Assembly (NCBI GenBank): GCA_051294375.1
Contig: CM119266.1
Coordinates: 2,907,812 to 2,971,811 of the forward strand
DNA length: 64,000 nt
DNA from: Paraspadella gotoi
Taxonomy: Eukaryota > Chaetognatha
Reading direction: 5' to 3'
Shown here: one piece after another, positions 10,872 through 48,600 of the stretch
How the letters are laid out: each line of letters begins with the position of its first letter
How positions within the stretch are numbered: position 1 is the first letter of the stretch
The notes under the pieces: generated by a model
Database searches by the model: none
Told to the model about the DNA's origin: nothing
Seen by the model: the letters and a program-made list of their open reading frames with translations, nothing else
Made by a program: the position numbers and the translations under genes

Positions 10872-11700
10872 AAACTTGTTATTTAATGAAAATATTTTTC
10901 TAATGAAAGATTATTAATTATATTACATTTGTAAAATATTGTCTCGTCTCTTACACTTGGATGGAACTTTCACGTCTTCCAGACCATTCTTGCCAGGTTA
11001 TCCCAGTTTGCCCGCAACCTCCGCCACCAACGTAGCGAACTGATGCCGAACAAGACTCGACAGCTGCTAATTAAAGTTTTAAATATTAGGACAAATGGAA
11101 CGATGCGGATTGAGTTTTATAACACCCCAGAGGGACCGGTGAACAGCTTCGTGATCGTAATAGAGCTGTGGATGCCGAATCGGGATGGTAACAGTTAGCG
11201 CTGGGAATGTCATCCAGTTTTGGTCTGAGACGACAGCGATGACAATGTCTCTTCTGGTCAGCATAGTCTAGTCATTGTCTCTGTAGGGTTTGAACCCTCT
11301 TTCTTTCCTCCAATCTTGGGTGACTAGCCATCTCGTATAATGAGACATATATCTTCGAGAGTTTAATATTTTTATGAACTTAAAATAATTGATAATCAAT
11401 GTAAATAAAAGACTCTTCATAGAGATTCGATCTCGGGCCTTTCGGCCCACATCAATTTACTTAGTGGAAGGCGCCACTCTGTTTCACAAAATTTATATAT
11501 TCACTTTTATAATTTATCTATTGTAGTATGTCAATAACATTATTAAAACAAAAGACACTATAACACATATAGTTTAATAGGTGTCATCACTATTACTATT
11601 ATGTTCATTATTGTATCTACATTTCCATTGTTAAGTCTTTAACCTTCACAAAGTATTTCTCTTAATGTCATTTATGTTTACTACTTCATTTGTTGATATT
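10872..11700. other. Unassigned non-coding region
   Basis: Mixed-composition sequence with short open frames on both strands. None is long or shows a recognisable motif. It may be degraded transposon sequence. Confidence 0.4.
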
Positions 11701-11734
11701 TATTGATTTCGTTAATGTTTATTTGTATTAATGT

Positions 11735-11935
11735 TACTGTTTACAATATTGTGTAATATAGATATTTTGATTGCTTGTCGGTAAAAGCAGCCAGAATATC
11801 TATATGCTTTGATTATTTTATAAAGGCCTGTTTTCATGAATGAACAAATGAGACTTTTGTTCCGGAGAATATTTTATTATTCATACGAACTTTGGAGTCA
11901 AATCGTTTTAGCCACATTGGTGAAACCGACGCAGA
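11735..11935 (+). mobile_element. LTR-like end with tRNA-Trp-type primer-binding site
   Basis: TTGGTGAAACCGACG (11917-11931) follows directly after an LTR-like end CACA. It differs at two positions from TGGTGACCCCGACG, the complement of the tRNA-Trp 3' end used by CsRn1-type Ty3/Gypsy elements. Upstream ATTTTATTATTC and TATAAAGG fit LTR signals. The left edge is unresolved and no gag-pol follows. Confidence 0.4.
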
Positions 11936-11989
11936 ACTGTAACGCCTCCATCATTCCGCGAGGCGTCACCCAACCTCTAAATAAATTGA

Positions 11990-13120
11990 TTGATTGAATA
12001 ATTAATTAATAGTTAAATAATTGATTGATTTAATAATTAAATGATTGATTAATTGACTGATTAATTAATTTTTGATTAATTAATTAACTAATTGATTGAT
12101 TAATTAACTGATCAATTATTTGATTATAATTACATCTTGCATTTACATTTAATATAAAAATAAAAAGAAGCATATTCTGTTAAAGATATCTTGCCTCGTT
12201 TACTCATTTTTCGCCATTTTTAGGCCAATTCATTTTACGGTCATATTTTCGCGGGCATTTTTTTCCGACTCAATTTTCAGAGAGATTTTCGATCGTTTTT
12301 TTAGTTTCGCATGTAATCTCACTAATATTGTTTCGCCCGGAAGAAACTTCGTATTTACGAGTTTCTCAAGGAATATTGCTTTACAATAAAAGTCTCATAT
12401 TTTTATTCGCGACTTTTTCTCTTGGAATTTCACGTTAAGCAGTTCGACCGGGTGAAAACACGAACGTTCGTCTCCGCGGGCGTGAAGACAAATAAAAGGA
12501 AAGATCTTCGCAGGAAATACGGAGACTCGCTTCGTGGATTCGTCGTTTTCAAAAAGAAAACTCTATAAGAGTCTATATACATAACAAAATGGGTTTAACA
12601 ATGAAATAATGAAATAAAGAAGATGATCGAACCGCGAGCGTGAAGACAAATCAAAGGAAAAATCTTCGCATAATCAATTAGTGAAACAGATATTTTGTTT
12701 TTTCCATTTAAATTCATTTCCACTAAGACGAGTCCATCGAAACTTGATTTCCAGCTTAATCACACACTTTCATACCCACATACGAAATTTCAAGTTCATT
12801 GTCCCATCCACTCATGAGTAATTGGTGTTCAAATAGTTTAAACACTTTTTCACTCGCACGATTTCATCAAAACTTCATATCTAGCTCAATCACACACTTC
12901 CCTACACACACACAAAATTTCATTCCAATCCATCCATCCAATCACGAGTAATTGGAGACTTTTGCTAAGGTGGTACGGACGAACGGACGGACAGACAGAC
13001 AGACAGACAGAATTTATCATAATTCGATATTCTGACATGATATATGTAGTTAGCACACAATATTGAGGGGGCGGACCGACGGACCGACAAAGTGAATTAT
13101 AAGCAGATCCGACTAAAAAT
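11990..13120. mobile_element. Copy of element family R3, truncated
   Basis: It has the same order as 9512-10813: TTAATTAA palindromic block (11990-12130), TCATTTCCACT segment (12715), ATCACGAGTAATTGG, GGAC/AGAC tract (12975-13010), ATTGAGGGGGCGGACC, then GCAGATCCGAC near 13104, where the terminal repeat breaks off. It also contains a ~40-bp duplication (GCGTGAAGACAAAT) at 12479 and 12637. Confidence 0.6.
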
Positions 13121-14164
13121 TTAAAAATGAAAGCAAATTTTTAGCTTCTTGTCAGGGGTTGCTAGTGCCATTTAGGAGGTCTTTAAGACTATATATACAA
13201 AATTTCATGAAATTCGATCCGGTAGGTTGGTGGAAACAGATTCTGGTCACAAAAAACGGGTACCTCATTTTATATGATGTATAAAATATATATATAACAT
13301 GAAGCTTTCTGTATTTATTATTTAAATTAGCGTCAAAGATCAAAATACAGAAAAAAATGGTCAACGAATAAAATCTCTGGAAAATGGGTCAACGTGAAAA
13401 TAGAAATAGAAATAGAGCAATAGAAATCGAGAAAAAACATCATTATTCTCAATAGAATATATATATAGAATTTGGTTTTATTACAAAATAAATCATTTGC
13501 TTGGTTGGGGTTTTAGGGTTCAAATATGTTTAACCGTATGTAATGGCTTAAATCAAAGGCGTTTTTCCTAAGTAACAATATATCTTTGAAGAAGTTTTTT
13601 GCGTATATCTTTTATTTTAGCTGGGCTAGCTCTTTTATAGTTTCTTATAATTTAAAAAAAAATACACTACTCGGCAGCCTAATGGATTTGAACAATTAGA
13701 TATGGCAAACATTAACACACATACACGAGTAGAATGGGTTTGATTTCGATATGAGTTGGAAGAAATCTCAAAAGAAAACAATAATTTAAAAACATTTGTA
13801 TTTTGTTTATATTTAGACTTTTTTTTAAAGTTTGGTTTCAACTTTTCTTCAACATTTGCTTTAAATCTACGGAACAAAAATAATAGCTTCGTTTTGCCAA
13901 CAATAATAATTTTGCTCTTTGTTAAAAAAATATACGACGCAAGTGTTAGAGGAGGAAAAACGAATGTTCCTTTCTCGTTAGCGGCAGCGGAAGGAATAAC
14001 ATTCTTTTTTTATCTCCAGTTTTTTAAATTTTCAATCAGTTTGGATTTCAATTCTTCTTCGTTGTGAAACTGAGTTTCAACGTATCACACATCCAAGATA
14101 AAAAAAATCTTATGACCTTTCTTTGATTAAGATGAAATTACAACGGGACGTTGATGAACAGCAA
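13121..14164. other. AT-rich region downstream of the adenylyl cyclase stop
   Basis: No conserved open frame. Part nearest 14164 will be 3' UTR of the cyclase on the minus strand, but no clear minus-strand AATAAA was found close to the stop. Confidence 0.4.
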
Positions 14165-38896
<24,732 letters not shown>

Positions 38897-40311
38897 CTAT
38901 GGAAGAGGAGCGGTGGTGCAATATCGTTATTCAATCTAATTTGCATATTGCAGCATTTTAGAATATCATTGTTAACTTATGATTTCTGATTGTAATTTGT
39001 CTTGATGTTACATCGAATCGTTAATAATAATTGTTTTGATTATTATAACTTTTAATATAGATAATTGCAAAGAGGAATTAATTTTTTTTAGCTGAAAATT
39101 GTAGTAAAATCTCTTTTCTTTATTTCTAGCTTTTTCTCTTTATCAAGTCTCAACCCTGAACCAATAATCAATATTCAATATTGAATTTCTTATCTGACGA
39201 CATAAACGACTACAACAACAACTTATATGATGCCGATATTGAATTTTTTTTTCATAACATAAAAAATTCGATTAAAAATTTTACGAAGCGAAAAAATATA
39301 TGAGGAAATATGAAGATCGACTGTTATCGCGTTTGTTAACCTTTAAGCTTTCTCTTTTGTTTTTTTGTGGTTTTTTTTTTATGTTTTGTTTTTGTCATTA
39401 AAAGGAAAACAATTCAATTTTTTTATGGTAATCTTATGCTTGGTATTATTCTTTTTTTTATGATCTAAGATAAAACAGTTTTTTTATTAAATACAATTTT
39501 AGTTTAACCCTAACCGATTTACTTTCCACTGACTGTCTTGTCGTAATGGTCTTGCTTTCACGCTTTCTATCTATCCCTGTCACTAACCCATTGTCAAATA
39601 TTATGCCTCGCCTCAGTAATTTCTCTCTCGACCGAAGTCTTATTTTGGGTTTTTGACCCTACCTTAGTTGTCCTTACGCATTCGCTCAAATTATTTACTG
39701 GTTAGTATTTCGTCGGTATTTGTCATTCTTTTAATTTAAAGAGACTCTATAGAAATATTTAGTTCATTTTTTGCCTTACTAAAAGTAGCATCGCCCGCCC
39801 TGTTCTTGAGTTTTACAGGATTTCTTATGGACATTTTTAACTAAAATACAAGTTTCTAAATCATCTCTACTTTTCATTCAGCATTTACTAAACATTCAGT
39901 CAAAAAGATTCACGAAAACCTACGTCAGACTAACAAGAGACAGATGTCACCGGAACGGTATTAATCGCGAGCGTGAAATGCTAAGTCATTTTACATTTCA
40001 TTCCAATCCAATGGGCGACTAATCCCCTAAGCATCGACCGTAAAACTTTCTCTTAGAAAACAAGACTTCCGACTTCCTCTCAGGTTTTCTTTTTTCTACG
40101 CTGATTTTTTTCAAATTTCCCGCCTTTTTTAATTCTCGATTTTTTCCTTTTTTTTTTAAATTTTCGGTTTCTTTTTCGGTTTCTCTTTCCATTTTTTAAA
40201 TTTTGATGCTAGGAAAACGTGAACACATAACAAAAGAATAAAGTGTTAATTATCGAGGAATTCTGAAGAAGAAATCCGTCGAACCGGAAATAATTTCTTA
40301 AGTAACCAGAG

Positions 40312-40375
<64 letters not shown>

Positions 40376-40511
40376 TAAATCTATAAAGATAGATAAGTTA
40401 TTAGATTGATAAGTAAAGAAAATGAGGAATAATCACGAAATGAGACTGAGAGAAGGAATATTCTCGTTTCCATTTTTCCGGTTCTAACATCGCCTTTCTC
40501 CAGCCCCAGCG
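38897..40511. other. Intergenic region between divergent genes
   Basis: This 1.6 kb separates the found start of the cyclase (minus) from the first coding exon of the large repeat-protein gene (plus). It should contain both promoters and the missing first cyclase exon. It holds (GA)n at 40319-40372 and T-rich runs. No clear TATA box stands out. CTTTCTCCAG just before 40506 looks like an acceptor, so the plus gene may have a 5' UTR intron here. Confidence 0.5.
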
Positions 40512-40607
40512 ATGTGGCGTCGAGCGGCGTTATGTCTGGCGCGGATGGGGCGACCCGAGCGGCGTCGATGCTTCTCGTCTTTCGATCAGAACAGCGAGGA
40601 AGAGATG
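40512..40607 (+). other. First coding exon of the modular gene: Arg-rich N-terminus
   Basis: MWRRAALCLARMGRPERRRC, then FSSFDQNSEEEM. Seven Arg, no acidic residue before Glu16, and an RCFSS sequence resemble a mitochondrial import presequence with a processing site. A chance Arg-rich start is possible. Confidence 0.4.
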
Positions 40608-43183
40608 GTGAGTCACTGAGTCGGGTGGGTCAGGTGGGGTGAGGTGAAAGAGGGTTGGCATTCAGGGTAACATCCCAGATCCGACGAAAAACCAAAAACC
40701 AAATACAGACAAAAGTTTTTAATGAAAAAAATATATCGTAGGAAATGAAAGAGATCGAAGTCGGTAGTTCAAACAGTTTTATCTATGGACCATCTATAAA
40801 AACAAAACAAAAACAAAAACAAAAACAATAACGAAGGAAGGAGATGAGGCGAAGCCGCCTTTCCCCCGCAATATTGGGAATTTCACGCTTTGTCGATTCC
40901 CTAAGCGCGAGCGCCTCTGTTTCGGCTTTTGGTCATTGCTTGCTTGACGCGGTGAATGGGTGCTTGCTTCCTCGCTATTTTCTAGTAGAGCGTTCAAAGA
41001 TAACAAAATATAAAAATATTATATAATATATATTATATATATTATACAAAATATAAAATTCGGTTCATAATTATTTTAAATAAGATCTGAAGAATTCGAT
41101 GGTAATGACAATTTTTTTGTATAATTTCATTTTTCTTGTCGGAAATGACGGTTTTTAATGTATTTAATAAAATTTACATGAGCTTTTGAAATATAAAAAT
41201 AAAAACCTATAAAAATATTTTGGTATGTTTATTTTTAAATTTTATATTTTATTACAAGTTAGCTATATTTATTAATAAATATGAGTAAAAATTAGTCAAA
41301 ATTTTTATCCTGGATTCGCATTCTTTGCAAAAAGTTGATAAAAGAAAATATAATTCTTATTAAAAAATTATGTCATTAAGTTGTTAAAAATTTAGAAAAA
41401 CTATAATTTTAAACCAAAAATTGTAAAATTAAACAAAAATCAAAGTTTTTAACATTTTTAACTAACTTAATGAAAGAATTTTTTTAAATTGATTTTACTT
41501 TTTTATATCAACTCCAGGTTTTAAAATTTCAAAATTTATATTTTTTCACTTTGGCCTATTTTTACTATTAATTAATAATAAATATAGCTAACAAGCAGAT
41601 AATAAAATATAAAATTTGTAAATAAACTTACCGAAGTATTTTTATGGGTCTTTGTTTTCATATTATGTAAGGTAAATACAACTTTTATAAAATTTTAATA
41701 ATTTGAATTTCTTATTCTCTACATTATACTTATTATATTATTTCTTATACTCTTATTATTTCTTATACTCAATGTTTACGCCATTTTAATAGCACCTTAT
41801 ATGCTTCAAAAATCGCCATTGGCGACAAGGAAGATGAAACTATACCAAAAAATGGTTATCATCATTCTTCATTCTTTAAAATGATAATGAATGGAATTAA
41901 ATATCTTATATTTTGTTATCTTTAAACGCTCTATTGTCTTGGGTTACTGTTATTTGACGAGTTAGGACGTTTATTGTAAAAAAATATATTTAAGACTCGA
42001 TGAAAGTTAGCGTGGCGTAGTGTATGCAGTAAGGCTTAGTAAAAATTCTAAATTTAACTTTAATTAAAATTCTAAAAGTGAGAAACGAACAACTTTATAC
42101 TAATGAACATTTATGTATAAAAAACAGTTTAATAAATTTTACAATTTACGCAGAAGGCCATATTATGCATAGTACTAATCCAATAAATGTTAAAACTTTA
42201 AAGCAGTTTTTGTTAGATTTTTTTGGCAGATTTGGATTCGTCATGAAAAGGTGATATAAAAAATATAATTCTTTTTAAAAAATTATTTCATTAAGTTTGG
42301 TCAAATATCAGTGCTAAATATAGTTTTTTTAATTTTTAACTAACTTAAGAAAGAGAGAAAATAAATTTAAAGAAAGAAGTAAATGAAAAGGAAAACGAAG
42401 AAAGTCAGTCTATAAAACGAGCCTCTTCTCGTCCCTCCCTCCATTCACCCCTCAACCCCTACCACCTCCTACGACCCCCTACCACCCTCCTCCGACCCCC
42501 TACCACCCCTCCACCTCCTCCGACCCCCTACCACCCCTCCCACCCCCTCCCAAATCCACCCAAGATCTCCACCTCGTCGCTCGCCTCTCTCGTCTTCCCA
42601 TCGAGAGACAAAAGGAAATATTCGCGCCTCTCGAGGATTATTTCTCCGCCTTGACGGGAGATGTCTCCGCCGGCGTCGTCAACCGGAACGCCTCTTCGGC
42701 GGCGACGGCGACGAACGCCAAGGACGCCGCGTCGATGGAGGCGGCCTTGGACGAGGTGGTCTCTTGGCAACGTCAAATCGAGAGGTTGGTGGCGTTTGAA
42801 GGAAGGAAGGATCCGAGTTGAGGGGGGGAAGGATGATGTTTTGTTTTTCTTTTTTGGTTAATTAACTCAATTTTTAATTTAATCAATTAATCAATTTATT
42901 TCTCGATCGTGCAACGAATAACCCATTCGACAACTCAATCAATCAATCGGTCACTTAATCTATTAACGAATTACCCAATCAGTCATCAAATAAATAAATA
43001 AATTACCCAATCAGACGATCTATTTATTGCCCAATCACTCAATCAGTCACCCAATAAATCTTCCAATCAATCTCCCAATCACTTCAGGGCGGCGCGCGAC
43101 ATGGAATTGAAGGAGCTGCCCAACGGAGCCGAAGTTGAGGCCGAGACTTGGAGAAGAATCCGCGAGGCTTTGGAGAATAAAGG

Positions 43184-43221
<38 letters not shown>

Positions 43222-45599
43222 TCTATCTCTCCCATTTGTTTGATTTGATTCCAGACTCGGAAGAAATGATAAACCGCCTCGCTGCTTCAGACGAACCTCA
43301 CATCAACTTCAACATTTACGCTTGGAACTCGGAGGTGAGTGAGTGACTGAGTTAGGATGAAAGTAAAAGTGAAACTGAAAGTTAAAGTAAAAAAGAAAGA
43401 GAAATACAAATAGAGAAAGTGAAGTAAAAGCTGTTTAGTTGAAAGAAGTAACTAGAGAGTAAAACATTTCGAATGGTGTGTAGTCTGCAGTCATGACAAC
43501 GACGACGTTTACGACAACGACGACGACGACGATCTCACGGTCGCCACAACTTTTAAGTGAGTAGAGTCTCTTCTCATCCTAAGTACAAAATTTTCTCGAT
43601 AGAGGCGCTAGTTTTGCCTAAACAAAATCATAGACCGAAGAACCAAACAGGTGAACGAGGCGGCCATCGACGCGCGGCGTCGGGCGACCGATCCGCAGCG
43701 CGAAGCCGCTGCGTCGCGCGATGTGGAGACTTTTGCTACGCAACTGGCGCAGCCTACGAAGACGCCGACGACGCCGCCGACGCCGACGACGGAGAACAAG
43801 AGTTTGAATCGGAATCCCGATGTAAATATATATATATTTATTCATATAATTATTTATTTTTTATTATTTATTGATTTTATTAATTTATTTTAGTTTCAAT
43901 TTCAGAGCGACCAAGACTCCAGCGCTTCCTCCAACCACTTGACCCTTCGAGCGGCGGGAAAGAAGGAAGTGGACAATCTCATCCAAAGGTTGACCTTCGC
44001 AGCCGAGGCCCTCGCCTCCACTCGACCCAAGGAGGCCCAAGACTTGGGGATGCTCGTCGTGCGACTCTCCTCGGTCGGTTGGGGGGGAGGGAGTGGGTTT
44101 GATGGAGATGATGGTGGAGTTAATGACGCTGATGTTGTTTAATATGTTGAGGTTTGTCACGGGTGTTGCTTCTGTTTTTGGTCGGTGTTTATTTTTTTTG
44201 GTGGTCGTGGGGTGTTGTTGCCTTTTCAGACGGGATTTTTACTGTTTTTTTCGGTGCTGTTGTTGTTTTTACTGGTGTTTTAGAGGCTTTTGCTCTTGAT
44301 GTTGATGTATTTGCTAAGGTTATTGATTTTTTGATTGTGTTGTTAACGTGTTTACCAGTGTTGCAATTTTGTTGTTGTTTTTGCTGTCCGGCTTTGTGCT
44401 TATCGTTGTAATATTTTATCCCTTATTTGTCGCTATATATATAATATATATGTGTATATATATACATCTCGTTATTGTTTCCGCCATCGACGTCGACATT
44501 CCCCCCCCCGATTCAGGTCAGCGGCGACAGCGGCGACTTCGGCGTCGGTTTGAGGGAAGAAGCCGAGTCCGCCCTGACCGCCTTGACCCAAGAGCGGGCG
44601 GGACCGCTGACGGCGGCGGACATCAAGCGGATTCGCGTCATCGCCGAGACTGAGGCGGCGTCGGCGGCGGAGGACGGCGAGGCGGGCGCCTTCGAAGGGA
44701 TGGTCCCTGGCGGCGCGCAGGGGAACTCCACTAAACACAACGAGGAAGAGACTGGCGAAGTCGAGCAATTTCGTGAGTCGAGTAATATTTAATATTCAAT
44801 ATTTTCTAATATTAAATTAAGTTATTGTGATTTTAAATTTTGGGAAAAAAAAATGCCTAATTATTATATTTCGTTTAGTTATCCTTTCAAGTTTTCGCGA
44901 TGGTCGTTTTTAACTAGATCAAATCAAAGCAACAACTGCTGGCCCCAGTTTTGATTTTTCGTTTATTACTTATTAACGCCGTTAATTCTAAATTAATAAA
45001 TAATAATTCTAATTAATAAAAAAAAAAAAAACTGCGAAAATCTTTAGACGACATCAATATGGATTTGTCGCTGATTAAATTCTCCGACGATTTGAACGGC
45101 GGCGGCGCCGGCGGCGCCCCGTCTCTGCCGCTGCCGGCGCTGCCGGCGCTGCCGACGCTGCCGACGCCGCTGTCGCCACAATCATCTCAGCTCAACGAGA
45201 ACAATGACGCCGCGGATGTCGATTTCAATTCAGCCGTTGACGTTGGCGGCGCCGCTAATCGCGCCGCTGATTCCCAATCCGGCGGCGCCACTAGCGCCAC
45301 GAAGATTCTCGAAAACGCCCTCGTCGCTGCCGCAGCGAAACGCGACAGCGGCGACGCAGCGGCGGCGCTGGAAGAGACGGAGGCGGCGATCGAAGAGGCG
45401 TTGTTAGGGATTGCGGCAGCGGAAGCGGCGCTGGCGGATGAGAAGGGTGGGTTGATAGGAGATCGATTGTGGGGGGTGGTCTAAAGATTTCTCTCAACTT
45501 TCGTCTCTAAATTTTAATTTTTTTATCATCAAAGTGAAAAAATCTCAAATTTCTCTTCTTCTTCCTCCTCCTCCTCCTCCTTCTCCGCCTCTTCATCAC

Positions 45600-45658
<59 letters not shown>

Positions 45659-48600
45659 GCGGCCCTCTCTTCTACCTCCCGCACCGTCTCCATGGAAACG
45701 CCGCCCGTGTCCGACGCCCACGCCATGGAACCGGCGCCAGCTTGGGCAACCGACGCGATGGAAACGACGCCGCTTTTCGACTCCGTCCATGCTGAGGAAG
45801 CGACGACTGACGCGTCCTTCGCAGAGCGCGCCAGTGCCTTTGAAGGCGCCATGGGTGTGGCATGGGAATACGTGGTTCCCGAGGCGGCGCCGGCGATGGA
45901 ACCGGCGTCGCTGGAGGCGGCGGCGGCGTGGGCGGATAAAGTGGCGTGGCGGGCGAAGGCGGATGAGGCGGTCGAGAATGAGGCGGAGAGCGTTGGGGAG
46001 GCGGTGGAAGGAGTGGCGCTCGTGGCGGCGAAGGTGGAGGCGGTCGAGGCGGTGGAGGCGTTGGAGTTGGAGGAAGACTTCAGAGGTCATGTATCGTTTA
46101 ACAGTAATTGATGCAGTGATGCGATGTTGTTGATTCTTTTGCCAACGGCGATGTAGTGTTTGATTTTTTAATTAGACAAAATCTGTCCGTCTGTTTATAA
46201 AGATTCCATTAAAAAAAAACACTCTTTTTGTGGATCATTTGTTACTTAAATGGGATAAAAGAAATGAATCAAGGCGACTTATGAAAAAAAGAGTGATAGG
46301 ATATCGTTTCAGAGAAAATCACATAAGATCGCGGGAAAAATAGCACAAGAGCTTAAGAAATGGGAAACGTTTAGCTTTTTAGGGAATGGAAGTTTTAGTT
46401 TCTGACTCTATTCCTCAAACACATCCAGAAATCAATGCTTCTTCCAACGCCGAGAATGACCGACTGGACAAGAGGTCGAGAGAAGCGGAAGCTGAAGCGA
46501 ACGCGAAGGCGGATCCGGGAGTAAATGCTCAGGAGGTGACCACAAAAGTAGCGGAATTGGCAAAATCAAAGACCACAGATGTTGATCCAGAGCCAACGTG
46601 GCCCGAGCATTGGGTGCTGCCTGAAGAACTCCAAGGTATTTTGCTTTTTTTTTTTTTGGTTATGTTTTGTCAAAAGAAATTAACAAAAGTAATTGAATCT
46701 TTTTATTAATTTTCCATAACCATTTTCAATTTCAGCTGATTTCCACATAGAAAAAGAACGCGCGAAGCCAGAAAACGTCAGCCACAACCGGAAAATTAAA
46801 GACGGAGATGGAAATAAAAACCAAAATCAAGAGATAAAAAGATCACGAAAAAAACCGTCTCAAAAGATTTTGTTAGAAATAGAAAATAAAGAGCCTGCTC
46901 CAAGCAGAGAATGGATCGAACAATCACTATGGGCAAAAGGTGGAGAAAAGCTTGCTGCTGATTGGCTTATCATGGGAAGGAAGGAAGAAGACAATGCTGA
47001 TTGGGCAGAAGTGGGAAAAGGGAATAAAGATGTTGATTGGCTGACTGGTGAAACGCGAAAACAAAAGGATATTGATTGGCCATCTGAAGAAAAGAGAAAA
47101 GAAAATGAAGCCGATTGGCTGGCCGAAAAGAAGAGGACCGAGTTGGTCGCCGATTGGCTGGCAGAGGTTAGGGCCAAAGCTAGTGATCGTTTGCAAAAAG
47201 ATGAAAAAAAGCCCGAGGAGTTGATGGAAAATTCAAGGCTGCAGCTGGAGGAGCTAAGGACGCGGCTTAGGAATGTTAAGGAGCGAATGGACAAGACAGA
47301 AGCAGTGGTGGAAGCCGTCGTGAAAGCAGAGATGGTAGAAGCGATCGTAAAGGCAGAAAAGATTGGACAAGTGAAGAGCGAGGAAGCGGTCGAGGAAGCG
47401 GTCGAGGAAGCGGTCGAGGAAGCGAGACTCAAGGAGTCGAAGCCGTTTAGTTTTGAACGCGCGGAGGACGAGCTGATGGAGTCTCAGATGAGGATGGAGA
47501 TGAAGAGACAGATGGAGATGGAGAGGGAGTCAGAGAGAGAGACAATTATGGAGAAAGAGACGAAGGTACTGAAGCAGATTTATTGGGAAAGAGTTGTGTT
47601 GGTCACTGAGATTTTGTCATCGTCGTCGTTGTTGTCTTTATCGTAGTCGTTTTCTTTATGGTTGTCGTCTTCATTTTAGATAGAGTGTTGATAATGAAAA
47701 GTCTTTATCATAATTATAAAAGATACTCGTTATTAACTTATTTTGTTCATTTTACAAACGTCAGGACGAAGCGGCGCCTCCAGCGACGACATCCAGCACC
47801 ACCAGAACAACAACGCCGTCGAAGGGAGGAGGTGCGCTTCGGCCTCTTCGCTCAACCGGGGAGGTTTTGGGTTCGATTCCCCCATTGGTCGTTAGAGAAA
47901 TTTAAAAGCAGGGTAGGGGGGGGGAATCTTAGGAGTTTTTTAGACGAATAAAATCTAGTCTAATTTTAATAATAAAAATAAGAATAAATATAAAAAAACA
48001 AAAGAAGTGTAAATTTCTCTATACCTTGCTAAAATATGTATATTATTTATCAGGATAGTTTATTTTAACAAGAAATTTTTATTAAGTGAGTAAACTTTTC
48101 GGTCATCGGGCGATCGACAGCGCATACATTTGCCCGCAAGGATTCGGGCATAACCGCCGTTCTTTCGGTTGAGGAACAACCAAATCATTTCGTTGCGGTT
48201 TTTATAATTAATTAAACTTAAAATTTAACCATAAATATTTATGAATTGTTCTTCAGAATCGAAAGAACAAAGTCCAGCCTTGTCGGCTTCATCGACAACA
48301 ACAGCCACAGCAACAATGACGACTCCAGCGCTCCCCACGGCCGACGGTTGGGACTTGGATCAGTTGACGGCGTGGCTCCAGAGCGTGGACAGGCGCCGGT
48401 TGACGGCCGAGGCGGTCTTCGTCCCCGCCTCAGCCAACTACTCGACCGGATTCGGAGCGGAGGAGGCGACGACGAAAGCGACGACAGAACACGTCTTCAA
48501 CGCCATCTACAGAGTGGTCAACAACGCCGACGCCTTCCACAGTGTGGTCAACAACGCCGAGGCCGTGCGCAGAGTCGAAGACGCCGACGCCGCGGCGCAG

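Noticed and set aside
13756-14067. A plus-strand frame of about 100 residues
   Set aside because: AT-rich, Phe/Asn/Lys composition, no motif. Chance open frame.
43487-43558. An acidic exon (HDNDDDVYDNDDDDD) between 43334 and 43651
   Set aside because: Its phases fit neither neighbour, while the neighbours join each other in phase 0. Probably a (GAC)n run in the intron.
45656-46090. A minus-strand Arg/His/Phe-rich protein opposite exon 9
   Set aside because: Shadow of the GC-rich plus-strand exon; the plus strand fits splice phase.
46860-47432. A minus-strand Ser/Ala/Phe-rich frame of 190 residues
   Set aside because: Antisense of exon 11. The plus-strand reading has ordered D-W repeats and correct splice phases.
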